From positions 82,604-146,603 of the forward strand of contig JACPAV010000006.1 of the NCBI GenBank assembly GCA_016180645.1: DNA of 64,000 nt, read 5' to 3'. The stretch's first letter is position 1; each line of letters begins with the position of its first letter. Shown piece by piece: positions 33,047-40,023 of this stretch. The notes below the pieces were generated by a model. The model saw only the letters and a list, made by a program, of their open reading frames with translations, did not search any database and was not told the DNA's origin. The position numbers were made by a program, and so were the translations under genes. This DNA is from Nitrospirota bacterium. Its GTDB lineage: Bacteria; JACPQY01.

Positions 33047-33463
33047 ATGGATAGAATAAGTCAAGTCCTCTCTGTGTATTGGGATGTTCCGGGCCGGAGT
33101 CTGGCGGCCAATAATCGGGCCACGGTGGACCAGAAGGACAAGATCAAGGCCCTCGTGGGTGACCGGATGCAATCGCTTCGAAAGGCGAAGGGTCTGACTC
33201 AGGGAGAGTTGTCCGAGAGGGTGGGCATCTCCGACAAGTACCTCTCGAACGTCGAGTGCGGACGGGAAAACCCGACGCTGGACACTCTCCTCGGCGTAGC
33301 CGCGGCCCTAGGCGTTCCGATCTGGGAATTCTTTGCAATCCAGGAAGCAAGCCTTTCTGACGTGGACAAGGTGAAGACGGCCCAATCGCTCTTGAAGAAG
33401 GCTGCCCCGAAAGACGTCGATATCGTTCTCCGCCTCCTCCGCGAGATCGGAATCAAGCCTTAG
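33047..33463 (+). CDS. XRE-family transcriptional regulator
   Basis: 138 aa from ATG 33047. A Cro/CI-type helix-turn-helix (about 38-95: MQSLRKAKGLTQGELSERVG then SDKYLSNVECGRENPTLDTL) is followed by a C-terminal helix pair. Divergent from the Cys-rich lipoprotein operon, so it may control that operon. The protein at 55919-56266 has the same layout and a similar C-terminal helix. Confidence 0.8.
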   Translation: MDRISQVLSVYWDVPGRSLAANNRATVDQKDKIKALVGDRMQSLRKAKGLTQGELSERVGISDKYLSNVECGRENPTLDTLLGVAAALGVPIWEFFAIQEASLSDVDKVKTAQSLLKKAAPKDVDIVLRLLREIGIKP

Positions 33464-33716
33464 CTGGGGGACGCCGGGGTGAGATCCGGCGGCCACGTTA
33501 TCGCCGCGAGCGTCGCAGCCCAAGGACGAGTTCGTAGGCGTCTTGCGCGTGGTCGCGGAGGTCGGCGCATTCCCGCTTCGTTCCAAGGGCAAGTCAAATC
33601 GTTTCGGATTCGACATAGGTCTGGACAAGCGTGGTTCGCGGGTGGCGAATGGGCGGTCGATTCACCTTCGATTCCCGCGCGGTGTACACGACCTCTCAAA
33701 TTAGCGAAAATCAGGG

Positions 33717-33722
33717 TATAGT
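33717..33722 (+). promoter_or_regulatory. -10 box positioned for a leaderless DUF433 transcript
   Basis: TATAGT lies 6 nt before the ATG at 33729, so transcription would begin at the start codon itself. No ribosome-binding site is present. The same spacing occurs before the antitoxin genes at 58356 and 62947. Confidence 0.5.
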
Positions 33723-33728
33723 TGGGTC

Positions 33729-33962
33729 ATGAGTTTGCCAGGCCGAATTGCCGTTGATCCCAATTACTGTGGCGGGCGGCCCCATTTCCGGGGCACGCGA
33801 GTACCGGTCTATGTGGTGTTGGAGATGCTCGCGAATCGCGAGGACACGAATGAAATTCTATCCGAATATCCCAATCTTACCGCCGAGGATCTCCGGGACG
33901 CGCTTGTGTACGCCAAGCAACTGGCTGAGATTCCGGGAGCGCCGTTAGCCGTCGGCTCCTGA
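33729..33962 (+). CDS. DUF433 antitoxin
   Basis: 77 aa. The winged-helix DUF433 signature is complete: IAVDPNYCGGRPHFRGTRVP at the start, then VVLEMLANREDTNEILSEYP and NLTAEDLRDALVYAKQ. DUF433 proteins pair with PIN-like DUF5615 toxins, and such a gene follows 34 nt downstream. It probably binds its own promoter. Confidence 0.85.
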   Translation: MSLPGRIAVDPNYCGGRPHFRGTRVPVYVVLEMLANREDTNEILSEYPNLTAEDLRDALVYAKQLAEIPGAPLAVGS

Positions 33963-33996
33963 TCGCCGATCTCTGCATACGGCCCGAGCGGTCGCC

Positions 33997-34341
33997 GTGA
34001 AGATCATCGTCGACAACAACCTGCCAGCCAGTCTCGCTCACCTAATCCGTTCGGCCGGCTTCGACGCATCGCATGTTGTTGAGATCGGAATGGGATCTGC
34101 GAGTGACGCCGAGATACGCCGGAAATACGATCAGGAGAATATCATCTTCGTTTCTCGCGATTCCGATTTCTGGTTTCAGCGGCCGAAAGGTTGGTCAGTA
34201 GCTTGGATATCCGTTCACAACCCCACGCTTGCCCAATTGCGGGGACCCATCGCCCAGCGACTGAAGGAAGCATTGCCGAGAATGACGCCGGGGTCGAGGA
34301 TGATGGTGACGGAGCAGGCGGTGGTCTTCTACAGCGGCTAG
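33997..34341 (+). CDS. DUF5615 PIN-like toxin
   Basis: 114 aa from GTG 33997. It begins MKIIVDNNLPASLAHLIRSA with the PIN-like Asp and Asn, and continues with EIGMGSASDAEI and FVSRDSDFWF, where the second acidic cluster sits. The family (Mut7-C/PIN-like) acts as the toxin partner of DUF433 proteins; RNase activity is assumed from the fold. It forms a two-gene module with 33729-33962. Confidence 0.85.
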   Translation: MKIIVDNNLPASLAHLIRSAGFDASHVVEIGMGSASDAEIRRKYDQENIIFVSRDSDFWFQRPKGWSVAWISVHNPTLAQLRGPIAQRLKEALPRMTPGSRMMVTEQAVVFYSG

Positions 34342-34421
34342 GGAGTAGATTCCTCCGCGGCACCTAGATTCATTGGCGATGCGTTGGGTTTGGCCTTCAC
34401 GTGCCGGCGGCGAGAGGCTGG

Positions 34422-34997
34422 CTATAACCCTATTCCCTTGAGCGCCTTGTTGACCACGCGGTCCGACAGTTTGCCGACAACTTTCCGACCAATTCCGTCG
34501 ATCACGCGCCCGGCCTCATCGGTCGCTTGCTCTTTGCCTACCACACTCGCCCGACCGGCCACGTAGCCGCCCAAGGCGGCTAAGCAAATACCACCACCTA
34601 TAACCCAAGGACTGGCCCACCAAGGCCGGGAGACCGAAGCCGGCACCTGTCGGCTTCGATCGTCTCGTTGAAACCGCAAGCCCGTGATCATTCTCGTCAC
34701 CCCGTCCATCTTGGCGTTGAGAGAGGCGATTTGGTCGGCGGAGTAATCATGGGAAACAGCCGAGGGCTCAGGGGTGGGTGGGTTCAAGATTTCCGGCATG
34801 GGTGCCTCCCATTGAGGGTTACCCCCAGGGGTAGGGGTAGGGCTCCCGAACCGTTGCATCGGCGCCGCCGGCGGCCTCGGCCGGAATTCGCACCGGCCCA
34901 TGTGCCCGTTCGCCTGGTCGGATTCGTCATACGCCCTATCGCAGTACGGGCACGGGAACTTTCCTTCGGTGTTCCTCACGGGTTTCAATCTGCTCAT
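34422..34997 (-). CDS. Zinc-ribbon/C2H2-like, coiled, single-pass membrane protein
   Basis: 191 aa. An N-terminal Cys2-His-Cys finger (PCPYCDRAYDESDQANGHMG then RC) is followed by a Pro-rich linker and a short helix (DQIASLNAKMDGVTRMI). A transmembrane segment (WVIGGGICLAALGGYVAGRA) and an amphipathic C-terminus complete it. It is the last gene before the right end of the island. No family is recognised; a membrane-tethered regulator or effector is possible. Confidence 0.55.
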   Translation of the reverse strand: MSRLKPVRNTEGKFPCPYCDRAYDESDQANGHMGRCEFRPRPPAAPMQRFGSPTPTPGGNPQWEAPMPEILNPPTPEPSAVSHDYSADQIASLNAKMDGVTRMITGLRFQRDDRSRQVPASVSRPWWASPWVIGGGICLAALGGYVAGRASVVGKEQATDEAGRVIDGIGRKVVGKLSDRVVNKALKGIGL

Positions 34998-35195
34998 TGC
35001 GTGTCCTCCTTTCGCAGAGGTTGGTGGCTGTGGTGGTGGCTGTCGGCTCGTAAGGCCGGGCCATGGTGGTCCGACGCCGTCAATGACGGCGGTGGCGCGA
35101 CATGGGTGAATAACTTCGAACTTTCGCAGACAAATCCGATTCCGTCGGGGATCGTCAAACAGTAGGAAAGACGTGAGGATCGAGGGCTGGAAGTG

Positions 35196-35234
35196 TTATG
35201 AGACCCTCGCTCTGCCATTGAGCTACGCCGGCGA
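35196..35234. repeat. Right attachment repeat (attR)
   Basis: 39 bp matching 18370-18408 with one change. Here the tRNA 5' end reads GCCGGCG, which would pair perfectly with the 3' acceptor strand CGCCGGC still present at 18335-18341. This suggests that 35196-35234 is the displaced original 5' half of the chromosomal tRNA. Confidence 0.85.
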
Positions 35235-35242
35235 GCATTCGT

Positions 35243-35271
35243 AAAATGGACTCGGCACGTCCCCCTGTCAA
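35243..35271 (-). promoter_or_regulatory. Displaced promoter of the original tRNA-Met
   Basis: On the minus strand TTGACA (35266-35271) is followed after 17 bp by CATTTT (35243-35248), and the tRNA-like sequence starts about 9 nt later. A matching pair (TTGACA-17-CATCTT) recurs in the decayed copy at 35339-35400. No equally good -35/-10 is seen upstream of the working tRNA at 18407-18450. Confidence 0.55.
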
Positions 35272-35338
35272 TGAGCGAAACGCGTGATCCACGTTCACCG
35301 CTCAATGGCGACGAACTGAACGCCATGAAAACCTATCG

Positions 35339-35400
35339 CGGCCATTGAGCTACGCCAACAATCGCTCGTAAGATGCACTCGGCGCGCGCGACTGTCAACA
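35339..35400 (-). repeat. Decayed second copy of the tRNA 5' end and its promoter
   Basis: GGCCATTGAGCTACGCC matches the D-arm and 5' acceptor of the tRNA. After a gap, TCGTAAGATGCACTCGGC and TGTCAA parallel the flank of attR. It is truncated in the D-arm and the acceptor is mutated, so it cannot be a tRNA. It suggests an earlier insertion or duplication at the same site. Confidence 0.55.
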
Positions 35401-35474
35401 AATGGAAACTTAGTTGTGATTGCATTCAGGGTCATCACGAGGTCGCTCGGAACTGGTCCAGCATCGATCGCGAG

Positions 35475-35585
35475 ACACACTCAGCGTGATAGGACGACTT
35501 CCCGAGAATTGCGGAATAGCCGCCGACGGGGTCTACAAGCCTGGAGAACCGCGAATTCCTACTTTCTTCCGACTTCGCCCCCAAT
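35475..35585 (-). repeat. Dispersed ~110-bp repeat, copy 2 (inverted)
   Basis: Reverse complement of this segment starts ATTGGGGGCGAAGTCGGAAG and ends CACGCTGAGTGTG, matching 6775-6886 with only scattered changes in the first 50 bp. The third copy is 58421-58530. Confidence 0.7.
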
Positions 35586-35837
35586 CCATCATCGGCCATG
35601 ACCCGTAAAACGAGTTGAACATTGAGGATAGTGGAGGTAGAGTGTTCCCTCATGGGGAGCAGCAAGCATCCTGGTCTCCGTTCCGGCGGAGTTTCTCTTA
35701 CGTCCAGAATCATGCCTACGTCGAAAATGCCAGCTCATCCTCAACAACTCGCGGTCCAGCGTTCCCAGGCTACAAGATCATTCTCATGGTTCGCGTGTGG
35801 GCAGCAGTCCATTACAACTGACCCTAATCCTATCCGC

Positions 35838-37667
35838 ATGGGCAGCACCCAACGAGCGGTTTTCCGGGTCCTAGCGCTCATCACGTTCTGTGCCTTGCCA
35901 TCCTGCGGTTCATCGCCGGGCGACGCAACGACTCCCATGGTCGATCTCGCGGCTCCTGCGGGACTTGCTGCATCGGCGGGGAACGGCGGAGTGACGCTTT
36001 CGTGGAACGCGGCGACCGGGGCAACGGGTTACAAGGTCTACTACGGCACGTCTTCCACCAGCTTGAACCCGTCGGTCATTTCAACCGGGACGAAGGCTAC
36101 AATTGGAAGCCTGACGAACGGGACGACCTACTATTTCGCCGTGTCGAGTACGGCGGGCCCGTTCGAGGGCCTGAAGAGCAGCACCGTGAGCGCGACGCCA
36201 ACCGGCACGTCACAGGAAGTGATCCTCTCCGCTCCCACGGGTCTGGCCGCCGCGGTCGGCGACAAGCAGATCAGCCTAGCGTGGAATGCGGTGACCGGCG
36301 CATTGAGCTACAAGGCGTACTATGGGACAGCCCAGGACCAGTTGACCACGACGCTCGCCGTGACGACGACGACCGTGACCGTCACGGGACTCACGAACGG
36401 AACCACGTACTACTTTGGGGTTGCTGCCATTTCGGGCTCGACCGAGAGCGCGAAAAGCGTCGTCGTATCGGCCAAACCGACGGACGTGGCGGACACGACC
36501 GCGCCGACGTTCGCGGGACTATCCGCGGCAACGGCCACGTCCGCGAGTCAGATCGATCTTGCCTGGACGGCCGCTGCGGACAACGTAAGCATGGCGTCGG
36601 CGATCGTGTACAAGATCTGCCAATCCACAACGTCGGGGACCTGCGGTGCGAGTTTCACGGCCACGTACACCACGAGCGTCGGCGTTACGTCCTATTCGGC
36701 AACGGGTCTCTCAGCGGGCACAGCATACTACTTTGTCGCGCACGCGGTGGATGAGGCGGGAAATGCGGATTCAAATACTCTTCAGAAGAGCGCAACGACG
36801 AAGGCGCCTTCTTTCGGTGCGTGCAACAGCCAAGCCTTCGAGTGCTGCGTGACGGAGGCGTACGACTGCATGATCGCCATCCCCGCGGGCACGTTCGTCC
36901 AGGGGTCGAAGTCCGGAGAAGGCGATACCGACGAAAAGCCCCGCCGACTCGTGACGCTTTCGAACTACTACATCGACAAGTACGAAGTGACGAACGCGAA
37001 CTTCAAGGCGTGTGTCACCGCCGGGGAATGCACGGCGCCGTCAGGGGCGAATTCGTACACACGCACCACGTACTATGGCAACGCCACGTATGACAACTAC
37101 CCGGTGATCAAAGTGAACCACCTGCAGGGCGTGGACTACTGCAGGTGGAAAGGGCGGCGGCTTCCGACGGAGGCGGAGTGGGAAAAGGCGGCGCGGGGTC
37201 CGGCGGATGGTAGCCTCGTGGGCCTCACGAGCGGCCAGTGCACCTCCGCGGACGCGGCGGGCACGGGCCGCAACGTCAATTGCAATCTCCGGCCCTATCC
37301 CTGGGGCGGGACGATCACCTCGAGCGAGCCCTATGCCACGGGTGCGGACTGCACGAACGGGAACGTCTCATCGGATTGTGTCGGCGATACGAGTCTGGTC
37401 GGGAGCTACCCCACCGGCGCCTCGCCGTATGGCGTGCTCGACATGGCCGGGAACGTGTTTGAATGGGTGAAGGATGGGTACGATTCAGCCTATTACGCCT
37501 CGGCACCCTCGACTGACCCACCGGGGCCGACGAGTGGGACCACTCCGGTGTGGCGCGGCGGCTCGTGGGCCTGGGACTCAGGCAGCGTGCGCTCTGCGGA
37601 CCGCAACAGCGCCTCTTTGCAGTTTACGAAAGGCGAGTTCGGGTTTCGTTGTTCCAGGACGCCATGA
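35838..37667 (+). CDS. Lipoprotein with FnIII repeats and a C-terminal FGE-sulfatase domain
   Basis: 609 aa from ATG 35838. A signal peptide ends in a lipobox-like CALPSCGSS. Three fibronectin-III-like repeats follow (about 35-120, 122-215, 225-325), each with the AWN and GLTNGTTYYF core. The C-terminal domain (about 335-609) is of the formylglycine-generating/SUMF1 type: MIAIPAGTFVQGSKSGEGDT, YYIDKYEVTNANFKACV, RRLPTEAEWEKAARG and NVFEWVKDGYD, ending FRCSRTP. In most secreted bacterial members this fold is non-catalytic. Probably a surface-exposed binding protein. Confidence 0.85.
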   Translation: MGSTQRAVFRVLALITFCALPSCGSSPGDATTPMVDLAAPAGLAASAGNGGVTLSWNAATGATGYKVYYGTSSTSLNPSVISTGTKATIGSLTNGTTYYFAVSSTAGPFEGLKSSTVSATPTGTSQEVILSAPTGLAAAVGDKQISLAWNAVTGALSYKAYYGTAQDQLTTTLAVTTTTVTVTGLTNGTTYYFGVAAISGSTESAKSVVVSAKPTDVADTTAPTFAGLSAATATSASQIDLAWTAAADNVSMASAIVYKICQSTTSGTCGASFTATYTTSVGVTSYSATGLSAGTAYYFVAHAVDEAGNADSNTLQKSATTKAPSFGACNSQAFECCVTEAYDCMIAIPAGTFVQGSKSGEGDTDEKPRRLVTLSNYYIDKYEVTNANFKACVTAGECTAPSGANSYTRTTYYGNATYDNYPVIKVNHLQGVDYCRWKGRRLPTEAEWEKAARGPADGSLVGLTSGQCTSADAAGTGRNVNCNLRPYPWGGTITSSEPYATGADCTNGNVSSDCVGDTSLVGSYPTGASPYGVLDMAGNVFEWVKDGYDSAYYASAPSTDPPGPTSGTTPVWRGGSWAWDSGSVRSADRNSASLQFTKGEFGFRCSRTP

Positions 37668-37734
37668 CCAAGCATTACTTACCATGCAACCGAGCCCTGA
37701 TTCCCATGATACTTTTCCCATCCTCTACCCTACG

Positions 37735-37995
37735 CTGTGCTGGCGGGGCATCGAGATCATCTATGCCTACGTTGGAGGACCCCTGTGTAACGGCATGGCC
37801 GAGCACTTCATGCGGGTCCTCAAGGAGCAGTGCATTTGGGTTCACCGGTTTCAAAACCTCGAGGAGGCCCGACGAATCATCGGCGAGTTCATTGAGCGAT
37901 ACAATCGAGAATGGATCCTGGAGCGGTGGGTCTATCGGACCCCCGCCCAAGTGCGGAATGACTTCCAATCCCATCCGGAGGCCCAGGCCGCATAA
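37735..37995 (+). pseudogene. IS3-type transposase remnant (C-terminal integrase part)
   Basis: The frame encodes GGPLCNGMAEHFMRVLKEQC, then WVHRFQNLEEARRIIGEFIE, RYNREW and YRTPAQV. This is the end of the rve/DDE integrase domain of IS3-family OrfB proteins, with the last catalytic Glu in the NGMAEHF-like region. The first two catalytic Asp and all of OrfA are missing, and no terminal inverted repeats are seen. A dead insertion-sequence fragment directly after the FnIII-FGE gene. Confidence 0.75.
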
Positions 37996-38019
37996 TCCGG
38001 AATTAAGCGCTGGCGCAGG

Positions 38020-38042
38020 TCGCCCCGCCTTCGGCGGGGCGA
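38020..38042. terminator. Strong hairpin downstream of the transposase remnant
   Basis: A perfect 10-bp stem TCGCCCCGCC / GGCGGGGCGA with a TTC loop. There is no T-run on either side, so it is a weak candidate for intrinsic termination and may be a REP-type hairpin. Confidence 0.3.
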
Positions 38043-38094
38043 AATCCCGGCCAAAATAAGCTGTCATTCTGTCCAAGAAACCCAGTGCGATTCA

Positions 38095-38177
38095 GCACTA
38101 ACAACGCGTTCAAGACAGACGCCCAAAAGCGGCGCTTCTCGCCCGTTTTGCTCGCGACTCAACGCGAACCTTAGGCG
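38095..38177 (+). repeat. attC-like recombination site
   Basis: It starts GCACTAAC (R'' fits RYYYAAC) followed by AACGCGTTCAAG, and ends ACTCAACGCGAACCTTAGGC (R' is CTTAGGC instead of GTTAGGC). The arms form an imperfect inverted repeat, with an inner stem CAAAA..GGCG/CGCC..TTTTG. This is the architecture of integron cassette attC sites. The next gene starts 16 nt later, as in cassettes. Confidence 0.5.
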
Positions 38178-38192
38178 GATTATCGAAGAGCT

Positions 38193-38951
38193 ATGCGGAT
38201 CGGGATTCTCATCGTCGGTTCTCTGTATTGGGACGGTTCGCCTGTTCGATGCCAGTGGCGTCGTGACCGGCTTGGCTGCACCGGGCAGTTCAAAGTCCGT
38301 GTGCCCATACGTTACGGCCGGAAGTCTTTGTCGCGAGGGAATACGTTTACCATGGTTTTCGCTAGGTCATGCTCAGCGCCAGAGAGGTTGGGGACAGGGC
38401 TTGTGGTCCCCGCTCGTGCAGAGTGTTGCGATCCCGAGCATCTTCTCGAGGAAGCGGAGTGCCTATGGGCCGCCGAGAAAAACTCCCGTGACCGAGATGG
38501 CATTGCACGCGAATGGGGCAGGGTGTGCCTCGTGTGCCAGCCAGACCGACCACTTCCAAGTCAGTTCGCTTCCGTGTGGAAGGCAGCAGTTGGAAAGGCT
38601 GGATGGTGCTATCGGGCCGTCCCTGGAGCCGAGGGGGAAGAACAGCTCATAGATCCTGTCTTGGGCCTTGCTCAGTTCGAATGGCCTGTTGACGCCGAGA
38701 GCCTGCAACCGCTGACGGAGTTCGATTTGCTTCTCATGACCGCCACCGAGCCGACTTTGAGGAATTCGCACTATCCAAGCGCCACAGAAATCGCCGAAGC
38801 ATGGAGAGCAGACCCGAACGACCACGTGTCGTACTTCTACAGCAATCGGCGACACGGAATCAGGACCTACGAAGACGATGAGATATTGAGGGTGGTCAAG
38901 GGAGAATCGTCTAACATCGCGATGGAGCCAACGGCGCCGGAAACGTTGTGA
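38193..38951 (+). CDS. Hypothetical protein, cassette-like
   Basis: 252 aa, beginning MRIGILIVGSLYWDG. The middle contains a beta-rich region (FTMVFARSC, RLGTGLVVPARAECC) and a Trp-rich helix (QFASVWKAAVGKAGWCYRAV), and the last third has SNRRHGIRTYEDDE. No family is recognised. It starts 16 nt downstream of an attC-like site, and its tail NIAMEPTAPETL is a peptide often seen at the ends of genes captured next to attC-like repeats. Its neighbours suggest horizontal acquisition. Confidence 0.6.
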   Translation: MRIGILIVGSLYWDGSPVRCQWRRDRLGCTGQFKVRVPIRYGRKSLSRGNTFTMVFARSCSAPERLGTGLVVPARAECCDPEHLLEEAECLWAAEKNSRDRDGIAREWGRVCLVCQPDRPLPSQFASVWKAAVGKAGWCYRAVPGAEGEEQLIDPVLGLAQFEWPVDAESLQPLTEFDLLLMTATEPTLRNSHYPSATEIAEAWRADPNDHVSYFYSNRRHGIRTYEDDEILRVVKGESSNIAMEPTAPETL

Positions 38952-39165
38952 GCGCCACGGCTCATCGCGCGACGTTCTGCCATCATGAGCGGAGAGGGGG
39001 GACCTTGCTCACTTTGTCAACTTGCGCGGGAACGTGAGAGCTTTCGGGCTGGCTTCCGGCGATCCCCGCCGGGAGGCGGACGGGACGGGACGACCACGTG
39101 AAACGTGGCGTGCGGTGAACGACCTCCCCCGTTGCCATAACGTGGCTGCGTTGAACTGAGCCGGA

Positions 39166-39636
39166 ATGAAAGAATTCATCGTCTACGTGGATGCCTCTGT
39201 CGTCGGTGGCTGCGAGGATGCAGAATTCTCTACGGACAGCCGTGCACTCTGGACTTTCTTCACGGATGGACGGTACAAGCTTGTTCTTTCAACGCACACG
39301 CTGCGCGAACTCGAAGGGGCTCCCGCGTCCGTGCAAAGTTGGCTGGACCGCGTCCCTCCCGAACACCAGATCGTTCTCCCGGACTCGGAGGAGTCAGCCG
39401 AGCTTGCACGGGCGTATCTGACGAAGAAAGTCGTAGGTCCCGGCTCGAAGGAGGATGCCCGGCATGTGGCGCTGGCTACGGTAGGACGGGTGGACGTATT
39501 GGTGAGTTGGAATTTCAAGCATATCGTGAACTTGGGGCGTATCCGACTTTTCAACTCCGTGAATGTGGAGCGGGGCTATGGTATGCTGGAGATTAGAACC
39601 CCGAAGGAGGTGGTCCGGAATGAAGAAGGGATTTGA
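39166..39636 (+). CDS. PIN-domain protein, probable toxin
   Basis: 156 aa. It has PIN-domain signposts: VYVDASVVGG (first Asp), THTLRELEGAP (Glu), ARAYLTKKVVGPGSKEDARHVA (third acidic) and VDVLVSWNFKHIVNL. The four acidic residues needed for Mg-dependent RNA cleavage appear present. The downstream small gene overlaps its end by 17 nt, giving a toxin-first module. Confidence 0.75.
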   Translation: MKEFIVYVDASVVGGCEDAEFSTDSRALWTFFTDGRYKLVLSTHTLRELEGAPASVQSWLDRVPPEHQIVLPDSEESAELARAYLTKKVVGPGSKEDARHVALATVGRVDVLVSWNFKHIVNLGRIRLFNSVNVERGYGMLEIRTPKEVVRNEEGI

Positions 39637-39826
39637 TGCCGTAGCTTGGATGAGAAAACGGCGCGAGGAAATCGAGCGGGAGGACGCGGGGCTGACTTGG
39701 CAGGAGAAAAGCCTCAAAACCCTCGGTCTTTTGAAGGACAATCCTTTCTGGCAGAGGCTGAAGAACCGCGTCGTGGCGCCGGACTCCCAAGCTTCAGGTG
39801 TTGCCCAAGCGGCGGGCAAGCGCTGA
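39620..39826 (+). CDS. Probable antitoxin of the PIN protein
   Basis: 68 aa from ATG 39620, inside the end of the PIN gene, with a GGAGG-type ribosome-binding site 8 nt upstream. The protein is charged and helical (MRKRREEIEREDAGLTWQEK), with a tail NPFWQRLKNRV. Small charged proteins in this position are usually antitoxins, but no known antitoxin family is recognised. Confidence 0.55.
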   Translation: MKKGFDAVAWMRKRREEIEREDAGLTWQEKSLKTLGLLKDNPFWQRLKNRVVAPDSQASGVAQAAGKR

Positions 39827-40023
39827 TGAAGCGTTCTCGCTCCCGGAAGATACTCTCCCCAAACTCCTGATCCAGAGCCGAAGGCTTTTCCCCTTCGGAG
39901 TAAGGGGCCATTCCGAAGAACGTCAACGCAAACGGCGTTGGCACACTGGGAGTGATGTGCACGTCGCCAGGAGAGAATCACGCGCGAGAAGCCGTTGTCG
40001 GTTCCCCGGTGGTGCGGGCGCTT

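Larger units (their letters stand above)
18370..35234. mobile_element. Integrative genomic island in tRNA-Met, carrying restriction and putative defence genes
   Basis: The element is bounded by 39-bp direct repeats (18370-18408 and 35196-35234) differing at one base, which match the tRNA from its anticodon loop to its 5' end. An integrase gene begins 29 bp inside the left end and is followed by an AlpA-like and an XRE protein. Cargo: type I RM, HTH/SIR2 operon, EVE-nuclease cassette, Cys-rich lipoproteins, XRE regulator, DUF433/DUF5615 pair and a zinc-ribbon membrane protein. No conjugation genes are seen, so it would need a helper to transfer. Confidence 0.88.
35235..35837. other. Non-coding junction DNA next to the island
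   Basis: No supported gene. It holds a displaced tRNA promoter (35243-35271), a second decayed tRNA 5' copy with promoter (35339-35400), and copy 2 of the dispersed repeat (35475-35585). The in-frame extension of the FnIII-FGE gene upstream of 35838 has no signal peptide or codon bias. Confidence 0.6.

Noticed and set aside
33464-33728. Gene fragment with frame KRECADLRDHAQDAYELV
   Set aside because: About 30 plausible codons without any start codon, ribosome-binding site or recognised homology. Left as intergenic.
35196-35234. Second complete tRNA-Met gene
   Set aside because: Only the 5' half is present; the sequence 3' of the anticodon loop does not fold or match.
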